Source: Thiomargarita sp. (GTDB lineage Bacteria; Pseudomonadota; Gammaproteobacteria; Beggiatoales; Beggiatoaceae). From it: 64,000 nucleotides of DNA. Shown in pieces: positions 55,430 through 64,000 of this stretch. The notes under the pieces are model-generated. The model made no database searches. It saw only the letters and a list, made by a program, of their open reading frames with translations, and was not told the DNA's origin. The stretch is taken from positions 1 through 64,000 of the forward strand of contig DYRG01000008.1 of assembly GCA_020718845.1 (NCBI GenBank). Direction: 5' to 3'. A program made the translations under genes and the position numbers. Each line of letters begins with the position of its first letter. Positions within the stretch are counted from its first letter, which is position 1.

Positions 55430-57328
55430 TTATATAACATCTAATGCATCGACAGATTGATGAAATAATAACGCTAAACGTTGTTTGATGGATTGCAAAA
55501 TTCCTTTCTCATCTAAACCCACTTCTTCAAGCAATTCCGCTTGCGTTCCTTGCTCAACAAAAACATCTGGCAATCCTAAATGCAACATCGGGATATTAAT
55601 GTTTTGAGTTGCTAAATATTCTGAAATCGCAGAACCAACACCACCCGCTATCACATTTTCCTCTAAAGTGACTAATAAATCATGACGTTCTGCCATTTGT
55701 AAAATTAACGCTTCATCTAAGGGTTTGACAAATCGCATATTAACCACCGTTGCATTCAACGTTTCTCCCACTTTTTGAGCAACGGGCACTAAACTTCCAA
55801 AGGCTAATAAAGCAATTTGTTTTCCTTGACGACGGATTTCTGCTTTTCCAATTGGAATGGAAGTTAATGATTTTTCTATAGTTTTTCCAGTTCCACTTCC
55901 TCGCGGATAACGCACAACTGACGGTGCATTATGCAAGAAACCTGTCGTAAGCATTTGACGACACTCGTTTTCATCCGCTGGCGACATAATTAATAAATTA
56001 GGAATGCAACGCAAATAACTCAAATCAAACATTCCCGCATGAGTTGCTCCATCTGCGCCCACTAAACCCGCCCGATCAACTGCAAATAAAACGGGTAAGT
56101 TTTGTAATGCAACATCATGAATTAATTGATCATATCCACGTTGTAAGAAAGTCGAATAGATTGCAACAACGGGTTTCAAACCATCGCACGCCATGCCCGC
56201 CGCTAAAGTTACCGCGTGTTGTTCTGCAATTCCTACGTCAAAATAACGGTCTGGATATTTCTCAGAAAACGCCACCAAACCCGATCCTTCTCGCATGGCT
56301 GGCGTAATTCCAATCAACTTTTCCTCAACTGCCGCCATATCACACAACCACTCCCCAAAGATTTGTGTGTAAGTGGGTTTGCTCGGTTTTGTTTCAAATT
56401 TTCCAGTAATTTTATCAAATGCACTTACACCATGATAAACGCAAGGATCTTGCTCTGCGGGTTCAAATCCTTTTCCTTTGCGCGTCACAATATGTAAAAA
56501 TTGAGGTCCTTCTAAGGTTTTAATATTTCTAAAAGTTGTAATTAAAGAACTTAAATTATGCCCATCAATCGGTCCAATATAATTAAAACCAAATTCCTCA
56601 AATAAAGTACCTGGTACAAACATTCCTTTGAAATGCTCTTCAGTTAAACGTGCCATATCGTGAAAAGAAGGTGTATGACTTAAAATCTTTTTTCCACCTT
56701 CTCTCAAATGCGCATAGAAACGACTTGAAAGGATTTTTCCAAAGTATTGTTTTAATGCACCAACATTTGGAGAAATCGACATATCATTATCGTTTAAAAT
56801 CACTAAAATATTAGCTTTAATATCGCCCGCATGATTTAAGGCTTCAAATGCCATTCCAGCGGTCATTGCTCCATCACCAATGATTGCAATTGTTTTGCGT
56901 TTTTGATTAGAAAGTTTCGCCGCAATTGCCATTCCTAACGCCGCACTAATTGAGGTGCTAGAATGCCCCACACCAAAGGTATCGTATTCACTTTCAGAAC
57001 GTTTTGGAAACCCCGACAAACCCTCTTTTTGGCGAATCTTTTTTAAAGCATCTCTTCTACCCGTTAAAATCTTATGTGGATAACTTTGATGACCCACATC
57101 CCAAACCAAACGATCCTCTGGCGTATTAAACACATAATGTAATGCGATTGTTAATTCAACAACACCTAAATTTGAAGCAAAATGTCCACCTGTTTCACTC
57201 ACGGTTGTAATTAAATAATTACGCAATTCTTCAGAGAGTTGTAATAAACTTGTTTCAGGCAAATGACGTAATTGTATAGGAGAATCAATACGTTGCAACA
57301 AAGGATAAGGATTTTCTGGAGATTTCAT
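55430..57328 (-). CDS. dxs: 1-deoxy-D-xylulose-5-phosphate synthase
   Basis: 632 aa. First step of the MEP isoprenoid pathway, thiamine diphosphate-dependent. TPP motif [18 protein letters not shown]...[36 protein letters not shown]; transketolase motif [19 protein letters not shown]; and C-terminal [18 protein letters not shown]. Full length. AGAGGC precedes the ATG. It lies 25 bp after gspD on the same strand. Confidence 0.97.
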   Translation of the reverse strand: MKSPENPYPLLQRIDSPIQLRHLPETSLLQLSEELRNYLITTVSETGGHFASNLGVVELTIALHYVFNTPEDRLVWDVGHQSYPHKILTGRRDALKKIRQKEGLSGFPKRSESEYDTFGVGHSSTSISAALGMAIAAKLSNQKRKTIAIIGDGAMTAGMAFEALNHAGDIKANILVILNDNDMSISPNVGALKQYFGKILSSRFYAHLREGGKKILSHTPSFHDMARLTEEHFKGMFVPGTLFEEFGFNYIGPIDGHNLSSLITTFRNIKTLEGPQFLHIVTRKGKGFEPAEQDPCVYHGVSAFDKITGKFETKPSKPTYTQIFGEWLCDMAAVEEKLIGITPAMREGSGLVAFSEKYPDRYFDVGIAEQHAVTLAAGMACDGLKPVVAIYSTFLQRGYDQLIHDVALQNLPVLFAVDRAGLVGADGATHAGMFDLSYLRCIPNLLIMSPADENECRQMLTTGFLHNAPSVVRYPRGSGTGKTIEKSLTSIPIGKAEIRRQGKQIALLAFGSLVPVAQKVGETLNATVVNMRFVKPLDEALILQMAERHDLLVTLEENVIAGGVGSAISEYLATQNINIPMLHLGLPDVFVEQGTQAELLEEVGLDEKGILQSIKQRLALLFHQSVDALDVI

Positions 57329-57353
57329 AATACTGCAAGCCTCTTTATTTGAT

Positions 57354-59393
57354 TTATTTTACTTGTGGCCAATCAACGATAAAAGCATTTAAATCAGGTA
57401 AAACTGGCACTTCTTGTTTTTCAACAAAGGGCACGCCGTCGGCTTGATGAGCTAATTGTTGTGCTCTCATGTAATTGTATTTGCTAGAACTAATTTGTTG
57501 TTCAGTTTCAGCATTACGCATGATTTTAGGATGTAGAAATATCATTAAATTACGTTTAACTTTTTGAGTTCCTTGCGAACGAAACAATGCTCCAATAATA
57601 GGTATATCACCTAATAAAGGTACTTTTTGCTGATTATCTGTTAATGTTTCATCAATTAAACCACCTAAAACTAAAACGTGTCTATCTTCAACCATTACCG
57701 ATGTTTTTAAAGAACGAGTATTTGTAACGACATCGGCAGTTCCTACCTTATCGGTGACTAAACTAGAAACCTCTTGTTCAATATCAAGTTTAATACTATT
57801 TCCTTCATTAATTTGCGGCTTGACTTTTAATTTAATGCCCACATCTTGACGTTGAATTGTTTGAAATGGATTTGTAACACCTGTCGTGCTTCCAGTATTA
57901 GTATATTGACCCGTGACAAATGGCACATTTTGACCCACATGGATTTGTGCTTCTTGATTATCCAAGGTAACTAATGAAGGCGTAGAAAGCACATTTGTAC
58001 TCCGATCGGCGGCTAATGCTTGTAATAAAACGGCGAAATTAAATGCACCACCTTCTTTATAGCGTCCAATGCCAGTTGTAATACCATTTAAATTAGTGGT
58101 TGCGGGGGTTTGTTTATTATAAATTGCTCCAGCGATATCGACAATCCCAGTCGTTGAACTTCCAAAATTAATTAAACCCACTGGAGAAATACCGCCAGAA
58201 AGCCCTTCTGTAATCCATTGCACGCCTAATTGTTGGGCTTTATTGTTCTCAACTTCTGCAATGATTGCTTCGACTAAAACTTGCGCTCTTCTTACATCCA
58301 ATTGTCGAACAACTGCTAACAAATTTTGTAAAATCGCAGGCGTGGCAGTAATAATTAAACTATTTGTCGACGGATCGGCTTGAATGTGCGTGTGAATCGT
58401 TGTATTTGAAGGTTGTGGGGTAGGAGTTGCAGTTGAAATTGGTGGCGTGACGGGCGTTTGAGGGGCATTTGGCGCGGCATTTTGAACGGGGGCTGGCGTG
58501 GTTATCGGCGCAGCAACGATCGTGGGCGTAGAAGAACGCGAGGATTTTGTTCCCATTAAACTATCGCTGACACTTTTCAAAATTTCAGCTAATTCTTTGG
58601 CTTGCGCATATTTCAAATATATCACTTGCGTATTTCCAGAATTTTCTAATGGCGTATCTAAATGCGTAATTAATGCTCGCAAACGAAGTTTCTCGGCTTT
58701 TTCTCCACTAATTAAAACGCTATTTGTTCTCTCATCAGCAATAATGGCGGGTGATTTAGAAGGTTGAGGATTTCCAATCCGCGATTGTTGTTCTAAAGTC
58801 GTGATTATTCTACTAATTTCTAATGCTGACGCATGGCGCATTCTAATCACTTCCACATCAGAAACTTCATGTTTATCGATGCGTTTAATTAGTTCTACCA
58901 TTCGAGCAACATTTGCTGCCCGATCAGAAATGATAATTAAATTATTGTCAGGGCTTGCGGCTAAATGTCCTTCTTGAGGAACTAAAGGACGTAAAATAGG
59001 AATTAATTGACCCGTATTAACGTGTTTAACTTCAACAACTTGGGTGATGATTTCATCTGAGCCTGTATCGGTTCTTTCAATGCGGGAACTATCTGATTTT
59101 CCTAGTGTTTCTGGAAGGATTTTGATTACTTTGCCGCTTGGGATCGCCGTGAAACCATGCACACTTAAAATTGAAATAAAGGTTTGATAAAGTTCTTTTT
59201 CATTCATGGGCGTGCTAGAAATCACCGTGACTTTACCTTTCACGCGCTCGTCGACCACAAAGTTTTTCTTAGTAACTTCAGAAACCATTTGAATTAAATT
59301 TGAAATGTCGACTTCTTTTAAATTGAGCGTCACTTGTTGTGCATTGACAAATGGCGTTGAAAAGAAAGTAATGAATATTAAAAAGAATTTCAT
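57354..59393 (-). CDS. gspD: Type II secretion system secretin GspD
   Basis: 679 aa outer-membrane channel protein. Signal peptide (about 1-18, ending VNA), N0 domain ([19 protein letters not shown]), N1-N3 KH-like domains ([29 protein letters not shown]), a Pro/Thr/Ala-rich insertion in N3 (about 300-345), and the secretin core ([55 protein letters not shown]). It is separated from both pseudopilin clusters by more than 20 kb and placed between rlmB and dxs; the stop of rlmB and the start of gspD are 2 bp apart. Confidence 0.96.
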   Translation of the reverse strand: MKFFLIFITFFSTPFVNAQQVTLNLKEVDISNLIQMVSEVTKKNFVVDERVKGKVTVISSTPMNEKELYQTFISILSVHGFTAIPSGKVIKILPETLGKSDSSRIERTDTGSDEIITQVVEVKHVNTGQLIPILRPLVPQEGHLAASPDNNLIIISDRAANVARMVELIKRIDKHEVSDVEVIRMRHASALEISRIITTLEQQSRIGNPQPSKSPAIIADERTNSVLISGEKAEKLRLRALITHLDTPLENSGNTQVIYLKYAQAKELAEILKSVSDSLMGTKSSRSSTPTIVAAPITTPAPVQNAAPNAPQTPVTPPISTATPTPQPSNTTIHTHIQADPSTNSLIITATPAILQNLLAVVRQLDVRRAQVLVEAIIAEVENNKAQQLGVQWITEGLSGGISPVGLINFGSSTTGIVDIAGAIYNKQTPATTNLNGITTGIGRYKEGGAFNFAVLLQALAADRSTNVLSTPSLVTLDNQEAQIHVGQNVPFVTGQYTNTGSTTGVTNPFQTIQRQDVGIKLKVKPQINEGNSIKLDIEQEVSSLVTDKVGTADVVTNTRSLKTSVMVEDRHVLVLGGLIDETLTDNQQKVPLLGDIPIIGALFRSQGTQKVKRNLMIFLHPKIMRNAETEQQISSSKYNYMRAQQLAHQADGVPFVEKQEVPVLPDLNAFIVDWPQVK

Positions 59394-59395
59394 GA

Positions 59396-60136
59396 TTAAA
59401 TGCGTTGTCTCACTGCTTCAAATAAACAAATACCTGCGGCGACAGAAACGTTAAGGCTTTCAACTTTGCCTAACATGGGGATTTTAACTAACAAATCACA
59501 GTGTTCGCGGGTCAAACGGCGCAAACCTTTTTCTTCCGCGCCCAAAATGAGTGCCATTTTACCCCGTAAATTGGTTTCGTAGAGGGATTTTTGCGCTTCG
59601 CCCGCCAAACCAACTAATTGTACGCCATGTTCTTGCAAATTACGCAAACATCTTGCTAAATTAGTCACTTGCACTAAAGGAACGGTTTCTGCTGCGCCGC
59701 TGGCGATTTTTCGCACCGTTGGGGTCAAACCGACCGCTCGATCTTGAGGAATAATCACCGCCAACACGCCCGCCGCATCGGCACTTCGCAAACAAGCCCC
59801 TAAATTATGTGGGTCTTGCACACCATCGAGAATTAATAATAAAGGATTTTCAACAGTTTGTAATGTTTCGTACAACCAATTTTCTTGAATCGCTTGAGCA
59901 ACTTTGCAACATGCCGCCACGCCTTGATGTGTTGCATTATCGGTTAATTTATCGAGAGTTTTACGATTAACTCTTTGAATTGAAAGGCTTTGTTCTTCCG
60001 CTAAATTAACTAATTGACCCACCCGCGCATCATGGCGTTCGTCATCGACAAATAACGTCAAAATTCGGCTGAAATCAGTTTGAATTAAATGTTGAACCGC
60101 GTGCAAACCCACGATCCACTCTTCTTTTTTACGCAT
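59396..60136 (-). CDS. rlmB: 23S rRNA (guanosine(2251)-2'-O)-methyltransferase
   Basis: 246 aa SpoU/TrmH (SPOUT) enzyme. N-terminal substrate-binding domain (VGLHAVQHLI, L30e-like), motif 1 PHNLGACLRSADAAG, motif 2 LILGAEEKGLRRLT and motif 3 KIPMLGKVESLNVSVAAGI complete the knot. It is in an operon with gspD and dxs. Confidence 0.95.
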   Translation of the reverse strand: MRKKEEWIVGLHAVQHLIQTDFSRILTLFVDDERHDARVGQLVNLAEEQSLSIQRVNRKTLDKLTDNATHQGVAACCKVAQAIQENWLYETLQTVENPLLLILDGVQDPHNLGACLRSADAAGVLAVIIPQDRAVGLTPTVRKIASGAAETVPLVQVTNLARCLRNLQEHGVQLVGLAGEAQKSLYETNLRGKMALILGAEEKGLRRLTREHCDLLVKIPMLGKVESLNVSVAAGICLFEAVRQRI

Positions 60137-60301
60137 CTTTTTATCTCAATCTAAATTCCAAAACAGTAACACGTTTTGCATAAAAAATTAAGCAATTTGT
60201 TTTGAAGACGTGATTTTAAGTGGGTAATTGTTTAGAATTGAGAAAAAGTTCAAATCAAAGCTGGTCATACAAATAACCATTTTTAATAAAAACATATCTC
60301 T

Positions 60302-62764
60302 CTATAAAGCTCTTAATAAAGCAGTGGGTGATTGCTTTAATAAATGAAATAGGGCTGGCAATGCAGAAATGCTCACAATTAAACCGCCCCCAATAACGCC
60401 AATTAACCAAAGTTCAAATGAAGGAAATAAAGGAATTTCTAATAACCATTTTCCTATTGCCCATTCTAAACTTCCCGCAATGCTTGCCGCTAAGAAACCC
60501 GCTAAACTTCCAATCAATGCAAATTCAGATAATGCTCCCGATAATATCTGCCAACGACTTGCGCCAAGTGTCCGTAAAATCGCGCTTTCTTGTCGACGTT
60601 GTAATTGCATCAATTGTAATAATGCGTAAAGAACGGTAATCCCCGCTGCAACGCTTAATAAAAATACTAATTCAATCGCTTGACTGGCTTGAGATAATAA
60701 ACTTCTTACTCGTTCTAACATTAAATTTACATTTATTAATGAAATGCTTGGAAAAGATTTAACTAATTCTTTCAGAAATACAGATTGTTCAGCAGGTAAA
60801 TAGAAACTTGCAATATAAGTCATCGGTACATTTTTTAAAGCGTCGGGATTTGTAATCACAAAAAAATTCACTTGAAATGAATCCCAACGTAGTTTTCTCA
60901 AACTCCTAACTTGTAAAGAAATTTCCTCACCACCACTACTAAATTGTAATGAATCACCAATTTTGATATTTAATAACTCTGCAATACCATTTTCTATAGA
61001 AGTTTCAGGAATTTGATTTGACCACCAATCGCCTTGAATTAAATCATTTCCAATCGGTAATTGTTCTGTCCACGACAAATTAAATGCTCGACCCACCAAA
61101 CGTTTTGCTCTGACATTACTAAAATCATCTGAAGAAATAGGTTTATTATTTATTTTAGTCAAATGCGCTGGCAACATTGGATAAAAGGGTACTTTTAAAT
61201 TTTTTTCTTCAAAAAGTTTCTTAATATTTTCTATGTCATTTGGTTGAATATTTGCAACAAAATAATTGGGCGTTTTCTCAGGTAATTGGGTTTGCCATGT
61301 TTTCAATAAATCGTGCTGTACAAATGTCAATAATAACAACACCATAAAACTCAATCCAAAACTGGTTAATTGCACGGTGCTATTAGTTGGATAACGCGCT
61401 AAATTTGCAATTCCAAATCGCCACCACCAACCACTTTTAAAACGCAACGGATTTAAGAGTTTTATTAACAACCATGAAATAGTCAATAAAAGCAAGATGC
61501 TCCCTAATAAACCAACCAACATAATGAGCGTTGCTTTAAAAGAACTGCTTTGCGCAAACATTAAGATAATTAACGTCATCAAACCTAAGAAAATACTCAA
61601 AAAATGATTTGGTGTGCTATCGGCTTGTCTTCTTAATAAATGTAATGGGGGAATATGAGTAATTCCTAACAACGCTGGCAAAGCAAAACCAATTAACATT
61701 AACCACGCGCTGAGAAATCCTAAAATAAAAGGAAAAATCGGAGGATTGGGTAAAGATTTAGAAAACAAATTACCTAAAATTATCACCAAACTTTCTTGAA
61801 TAAAAAATCCTAAAATAACCCCAATTAAACCTGTTAAAAATCCTAATATAATTAAATAGTTAAAATATATTTTTCGTAATATTGGCATTGTCATTCCTAA
61901 ACAACGTAACAGTGCAACTTTATCGATTTGTTTAGTTGAAAAATAACGGGCACTCGCAGCAACCGCTGCACCACTTAATAACAAGGTACATAATGCGGCA
62001 AAACTTAAAAATTGCTCAGTTTGAGTTAAGCCAGTTTTTAATTGACCGACAGTATCTTGAAAGGTTTGAAGTTGAAAATCTGCTTGATTTTTTTCTTCAA
62101 CAAATTTTTGAAAGGAAGTTAAAGCATTTTTTTCACCCATTAATAATAAACGACGTGCGACTCGACTACCAGCTCCTAATAATCCACTTTGTTCTAAATC
62201 GTGCTCATTCATTAAAACACGAGGAGCTAATTGCATCCAATCATTTCCTCGATCAGGTTCGTATTTCAAAATATGAGCTATTTGAAAAGTTTTCTTTCCC
62301 AAATGTAAAATATCACCGAGTTTTAATGACAAATCATTTAATAACTTTTCTTCAACCCAAACTGTGCCATTTTCTGGGGTGCTTTTTATAATGCCTGTTT
62401 CGATTTCTAATTCTCCAATTAAAGGATAATTATTTGAAACTGATTTTATTTCACATAATAAAGTGTCATCATTATTAGTCATTACCATGCTACGAAAGCT
62501 GACCGTTTGCGTTGTTTTCAAACCTAAACTTTTCGCTTGTTTTTCTAATTCATTGAGAGGAAAACGATAAGAAACTACTGCCAAATCTCCACCTAAAACT
62601 TCACTGGCTTGTAAAAGAATTTTGTTTTGCAAACGCGATGAAAATAAATTTACCGCACTTAGTGCCGTGATTGCTAAAATTAGAGCAACTACTAATACTC
62701 GTATGTCTTTGGATTGCCAATCTTTTTTGAGCAATCGCCATGCAAATTGAAAAGCATTAATCAT
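60302..62764 (-). CDS. FtsX-like ABC transporter permease, YbbP type
   Basis: 820 aa. Two FtsX-type modules, about 10 TM helices: TM near 20-43 with a large periplasmic domain (about 45-250), a TM block (about 255-475), a second periplasmic part (about 475-690), and a final TM block with the FtsX signature (ESAILRTLGASRWQI, about 730-745). This is the YbbP/DUF214 kind, a MacB-like mechanotransmission permease that normally pairs with the YbbA ATPase; no ATPase gene is adjacent. Probably involved in envelope lipid or lipoprotein-related work; the substrate is unknown. No clear ribosome site before the ATG. Confidence 0.88.
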   Translation of the reverse strand: MINAFQFAWRLLKKDWQSKDIRVLVVALILAITALSAVNLFSSRLQNKILLQASEVLGGDLAVVSYRFPLNELEKQAKSLGLKTTQTVSFRSMVMTNNDDTLLCEIKSVSNNYPLIGELEIETGIIKSTPENGTVWVEEKLLNDLSLKLGDILHLGKKTFQIAHILKYEPDRGNDWMQLAPRVLMNEHDLEQSGLLGAGSRVARRLLLMGEKNALTSFQKFVEEKNQADFQLQTFQDTVGQLKTGLTQTEQFLSFAALCTLLLSGAAVAASARYFSTKQIDKVALLRCLGMTMPILRKIYFNYLIILGFLTGLIGVILGFFIQESLVIILGNLFSKSLPNPPIFPFILGFLSAWLMLIGFALPALLGITHIPPLHLLRRQADSTPNHFLSIFLGLMTLIILMFAQSSSFKATLIMLVGLLGSILLLLTISWLLIKLLNPLRFKSGWWWRFGIANLARYPTNSTVQLTSFGLSFMVLLLLTFVQHDLLKTWQTQLPEKTPNYFVANIQPNDIENIKKLFEEKNLKVPFYPMLPAHLTKINNKPISSDDFSNVRAKRLVGRAFNLSWTEQLPIGNDLIQGDWWSNQIPETSIENGIAELLNIKIGDSLQFSSGGEEISLQVRSLRKLRWDSFQVNFFVITNPDALKNVPMTYIASFYLPAEQSVFLKELVKSFPSISLINVNLMLERVRSLLSQASQAIELVFLLSVAAGITVLYALLQLMQLQRRQESAILRTLGASRWQILSGALSEFALIGSLAGFLAASIAGSLEWAIGKWLLEIPLFPSFELWLIGVIGGGLIVSISALPALFHLLKQSPTALLRAL

Positions 62765-62867
62765 GTTAATTTATCACTATAATGTAATGTATAAAAATAG
62801 GAAAAGGTTTAAAGAAAAGAATGTTTTTAAGGAAAGAAAAAAACGACGGTATTAATAAATTGTTTTT

Positions 62868-62904
62868 AAATAAAAACCTGCACAGCTTTTAAACTGGCAG
62901 GTTT
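62868..62904 (-). terminator. Terminator after dnaN
   Basis: AAACCTGC-A-CAG (62874-62885) pairs with CTG-GCAGGTTT (62894-62904), one bulged base, followed on the minus strand by TTTTTATTT. It lies 17 bp after the dnaN stop and resembles half of the palindrome at 50044-50076. Confidence 0.75.
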
Positions 62905-62920
62905 ATGTTGTGAAAAGAAA

Positions 62921-64000
62921 TTACAAACGAACGGGCATTACAACATAAGTGTAATTTGATTCACCACTTGGAATGAATAAAGTTGCACTTCCTACATCAC
63001 GAAAGGCTAATTCAACTTCACTGGTATCAATGACATTTGTGGTATCTGACAAATAAGAAACATTAAAACCAATTTCTAATGGTTCTTTATCATATTCAAC
63101 ATCGATACTTTCTTCAGCTTCTTCACCTTCAAATTGAGCAATAATTTTGAGGACGTTGTTTTCAAGCGCCATACGAACAGTTTTGAATTTTTCTTGCGTC
63201 ATAATTGCAGCACGTTTTAACGCTTGAGAAAGCGCTTGCGTTTGAACACTTAAACGATAACTACAATTCTCAAGATTTGGAACAACTGTCGCATAATCTG
63301 GATAACGTCCATCAATCAATTTTGATGTTAATGTAACCCCTTGCATTTCAAAGCGAATGAATTTCTTGTTCAAATACACAGAAATGCTATCACTACCTGC
63401 TTCTGCTAAACGTTTGTTTAATTCAAGCGCGGTTTTACGAGGCACAATTGATTGAACACTTTCCTCAACATTTAATGCCATCGGTAATTTCACCCATGCT
63501 AAACGATGACCATCCGTTGCAACCACGTTCAAACCATCCTGTTTTGCATCAAATAAAACCCCGTTCAAATAATAACGTGCATCATTGACAGCCATTGCAA
63601 AAGCGGTGCGATCTAATGCATCTTTAATAAAGTTTGCAGGCATTTGAAAGTCGGGGTTTTCTAATCCTTCTTCTAATCGGCATGGGAAATCCATTTTGTT
63701 ATAAGAAGATAACGTAAAACGGCTTTTACCTGATTTAACGACCACCTTATTCGTTTCTTCATTGTGATCTAATTGAATTACCGCATTATTAGAAAACGAT
63801 TTACAAATGTTTAATAATTTGTGCGCAGGCACTGCAAACGCCATATCACTTTCTGGTTGATTAGTGAGTTCTTTGTTTGCAATAACCTCAATTTCACCAT
63901 CTGTCGTTGTTAAACGCAAAAAGTTGCCTTCCGTTTCAATTAATACAAATTCTAAAATAGGCAAAACGTATTTCTTTTCAACGATACCTGTAACTCGTTG
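62921..64000 (-). CDS. dnaN: DNA polymerase III sliding clamp subunit beta, partial
   Basis: The reading frame is open to the window edge, so only about 359 C-terminal residues are present; the first is in RVTGIVEKKYVLPILEF, which corresponds to about residue 15 of the full protein. All three clamp domains are seen (TTTDGEIEVIA; FALSS-like FTLSSYNKMDFP; NGVLFDAKQDGLNVVATDGHRLAW; ending SNYTYVVMPVRL). Gives processivity to replicative polymerases. The upstream dnaA and origin region could lie just beyond the right edge, as in many bacteria. Confidence 0.97.
   Translation of the reverse strand, partial: QRVTGIVEKKYVLPILEFVLIETEGNFLRLTTTDGEIEVIANKELTNQPESDMAFAVPAHKLLNICKSFSNNAVIQLDHNEETNKVVVKSGKSRFTLSSYNKMDFPCRLEEGLENPDFQMPANFIKDALDRTAFAMAVNDARYYLNGVLFDAKQDGLNVVATDGHRLAWVKLPMALNVEESVQSIVPRKTALELNKRLAEAGSDSISVYLNKKFIRFEMQGVTLTSKLIDGRYPDYATVVPNLENCSYRLSVQTQALSQALKRAAIMTQEKFKTVRMALENNVLKIIAQFEGEEAEESIDVEYDKEPLEIGFNVSYLSDTTNVIDTSEVELAFRDVGSATLFIPSGESNYTYVVMPVRL

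Overview
The window is a 64 kb piece of an AT-rich gammaproteobacterial chromosome. The best guess for the host is a sulfur-oxidising Thiotrichales/Beggiatoaceae-type bacterium. That is an inference from the low G+C, a very large FimV, a class I PHA synthase, type II secretion genes of gammaproteobacterial type, a giant hybrid sensor kinase and IS630/Uma2 remnants; no rRNA or other species marker is present. Most of the window is ordinary housekeeping DNA: thrS, aspS, tRNA-Val, infA, pssA, asd, hisB/hisH, lpdA, pgi, panC, manC, ubiE/ubiB, folE2, dxs, rlmB and the 3' part of dnaN.

Layout. 1-580: an IS630 remnant that cut a Uma2-family gene and itself carries a 93-bp MITE. 581-7151, minus strand: sulfotransferase, thrS, tRNA-Val, a VTT-domain membrane protein with an anchored binding-protein-like gene, a BI-1 family protein, pssA and a small secreted protein. 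7281-9290: lipase, tcdA and a lone nucleotidyltransferase. 9351-14461: a type II secretion (T2SS) pseudopilin/platform operon, gspG-H-I-J-K-L-M-C. 14458-16148: a PP2C phosphatase with a predicted di-heme membrane protein. 16348-17961: a single-gene DNA methyltransferase-nuclease fusion with a PKD-like tail. 18035-22690: fimV with three blocks of tandem repeats. 22780-28293: asd, and a his/aspS cluster interrupted by a small nuclease module. 28294-30639: second MITE copy, lpdA and a decayed IS630. 30640-38607: a dehydrogenase, DUF3426 gene, pgi, a second pseudopilin set (gspG-H-I-J), manC and a Deg protease. 38720-46589: panC, a cNMP-domain/SLC13 transporter fusion with a second binding-protein-like gene, phaC, arnB-arnC and infA. 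46675-64000: a GNAT gene, ubiE-ubiB, a 1467-aa hybrid kinase ending in a class III nucleotide cyclase, folE2, dxs, gspD, rlmB, an ABC permease and dnaN.

How the parts relate. T2SS genes lie at three loci: the gspG-to-gspC operon, a second gspGHIJ set, and gspD between dxs and rlmB. gspE and gspF are not in the window. FimV of Pseudomonas is known to act in polar assembly of type IV pili and T2SS and to stimulate an adenylate cyclase. It is therefore notable that this window also holds a cyclase-tipped hybrid kinase and a transporter with a cNMP-type domain, although both cyclic-nucleotide domains lack a canonical residue. Two paralogous membrane-anchored, periplasmic-binding-like proteins each sit directly beside a non-ABC membrane protein gene.

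No phage, CRISPR array, rRNA operon or complete insertion sequence is visible. The most unusual items are the methyltransferase/nuclease/PKD fusion, the PP2C plus di-heme membrane pair, the paired binding-protein/transporter loci, and the nested mobile-element remnants.
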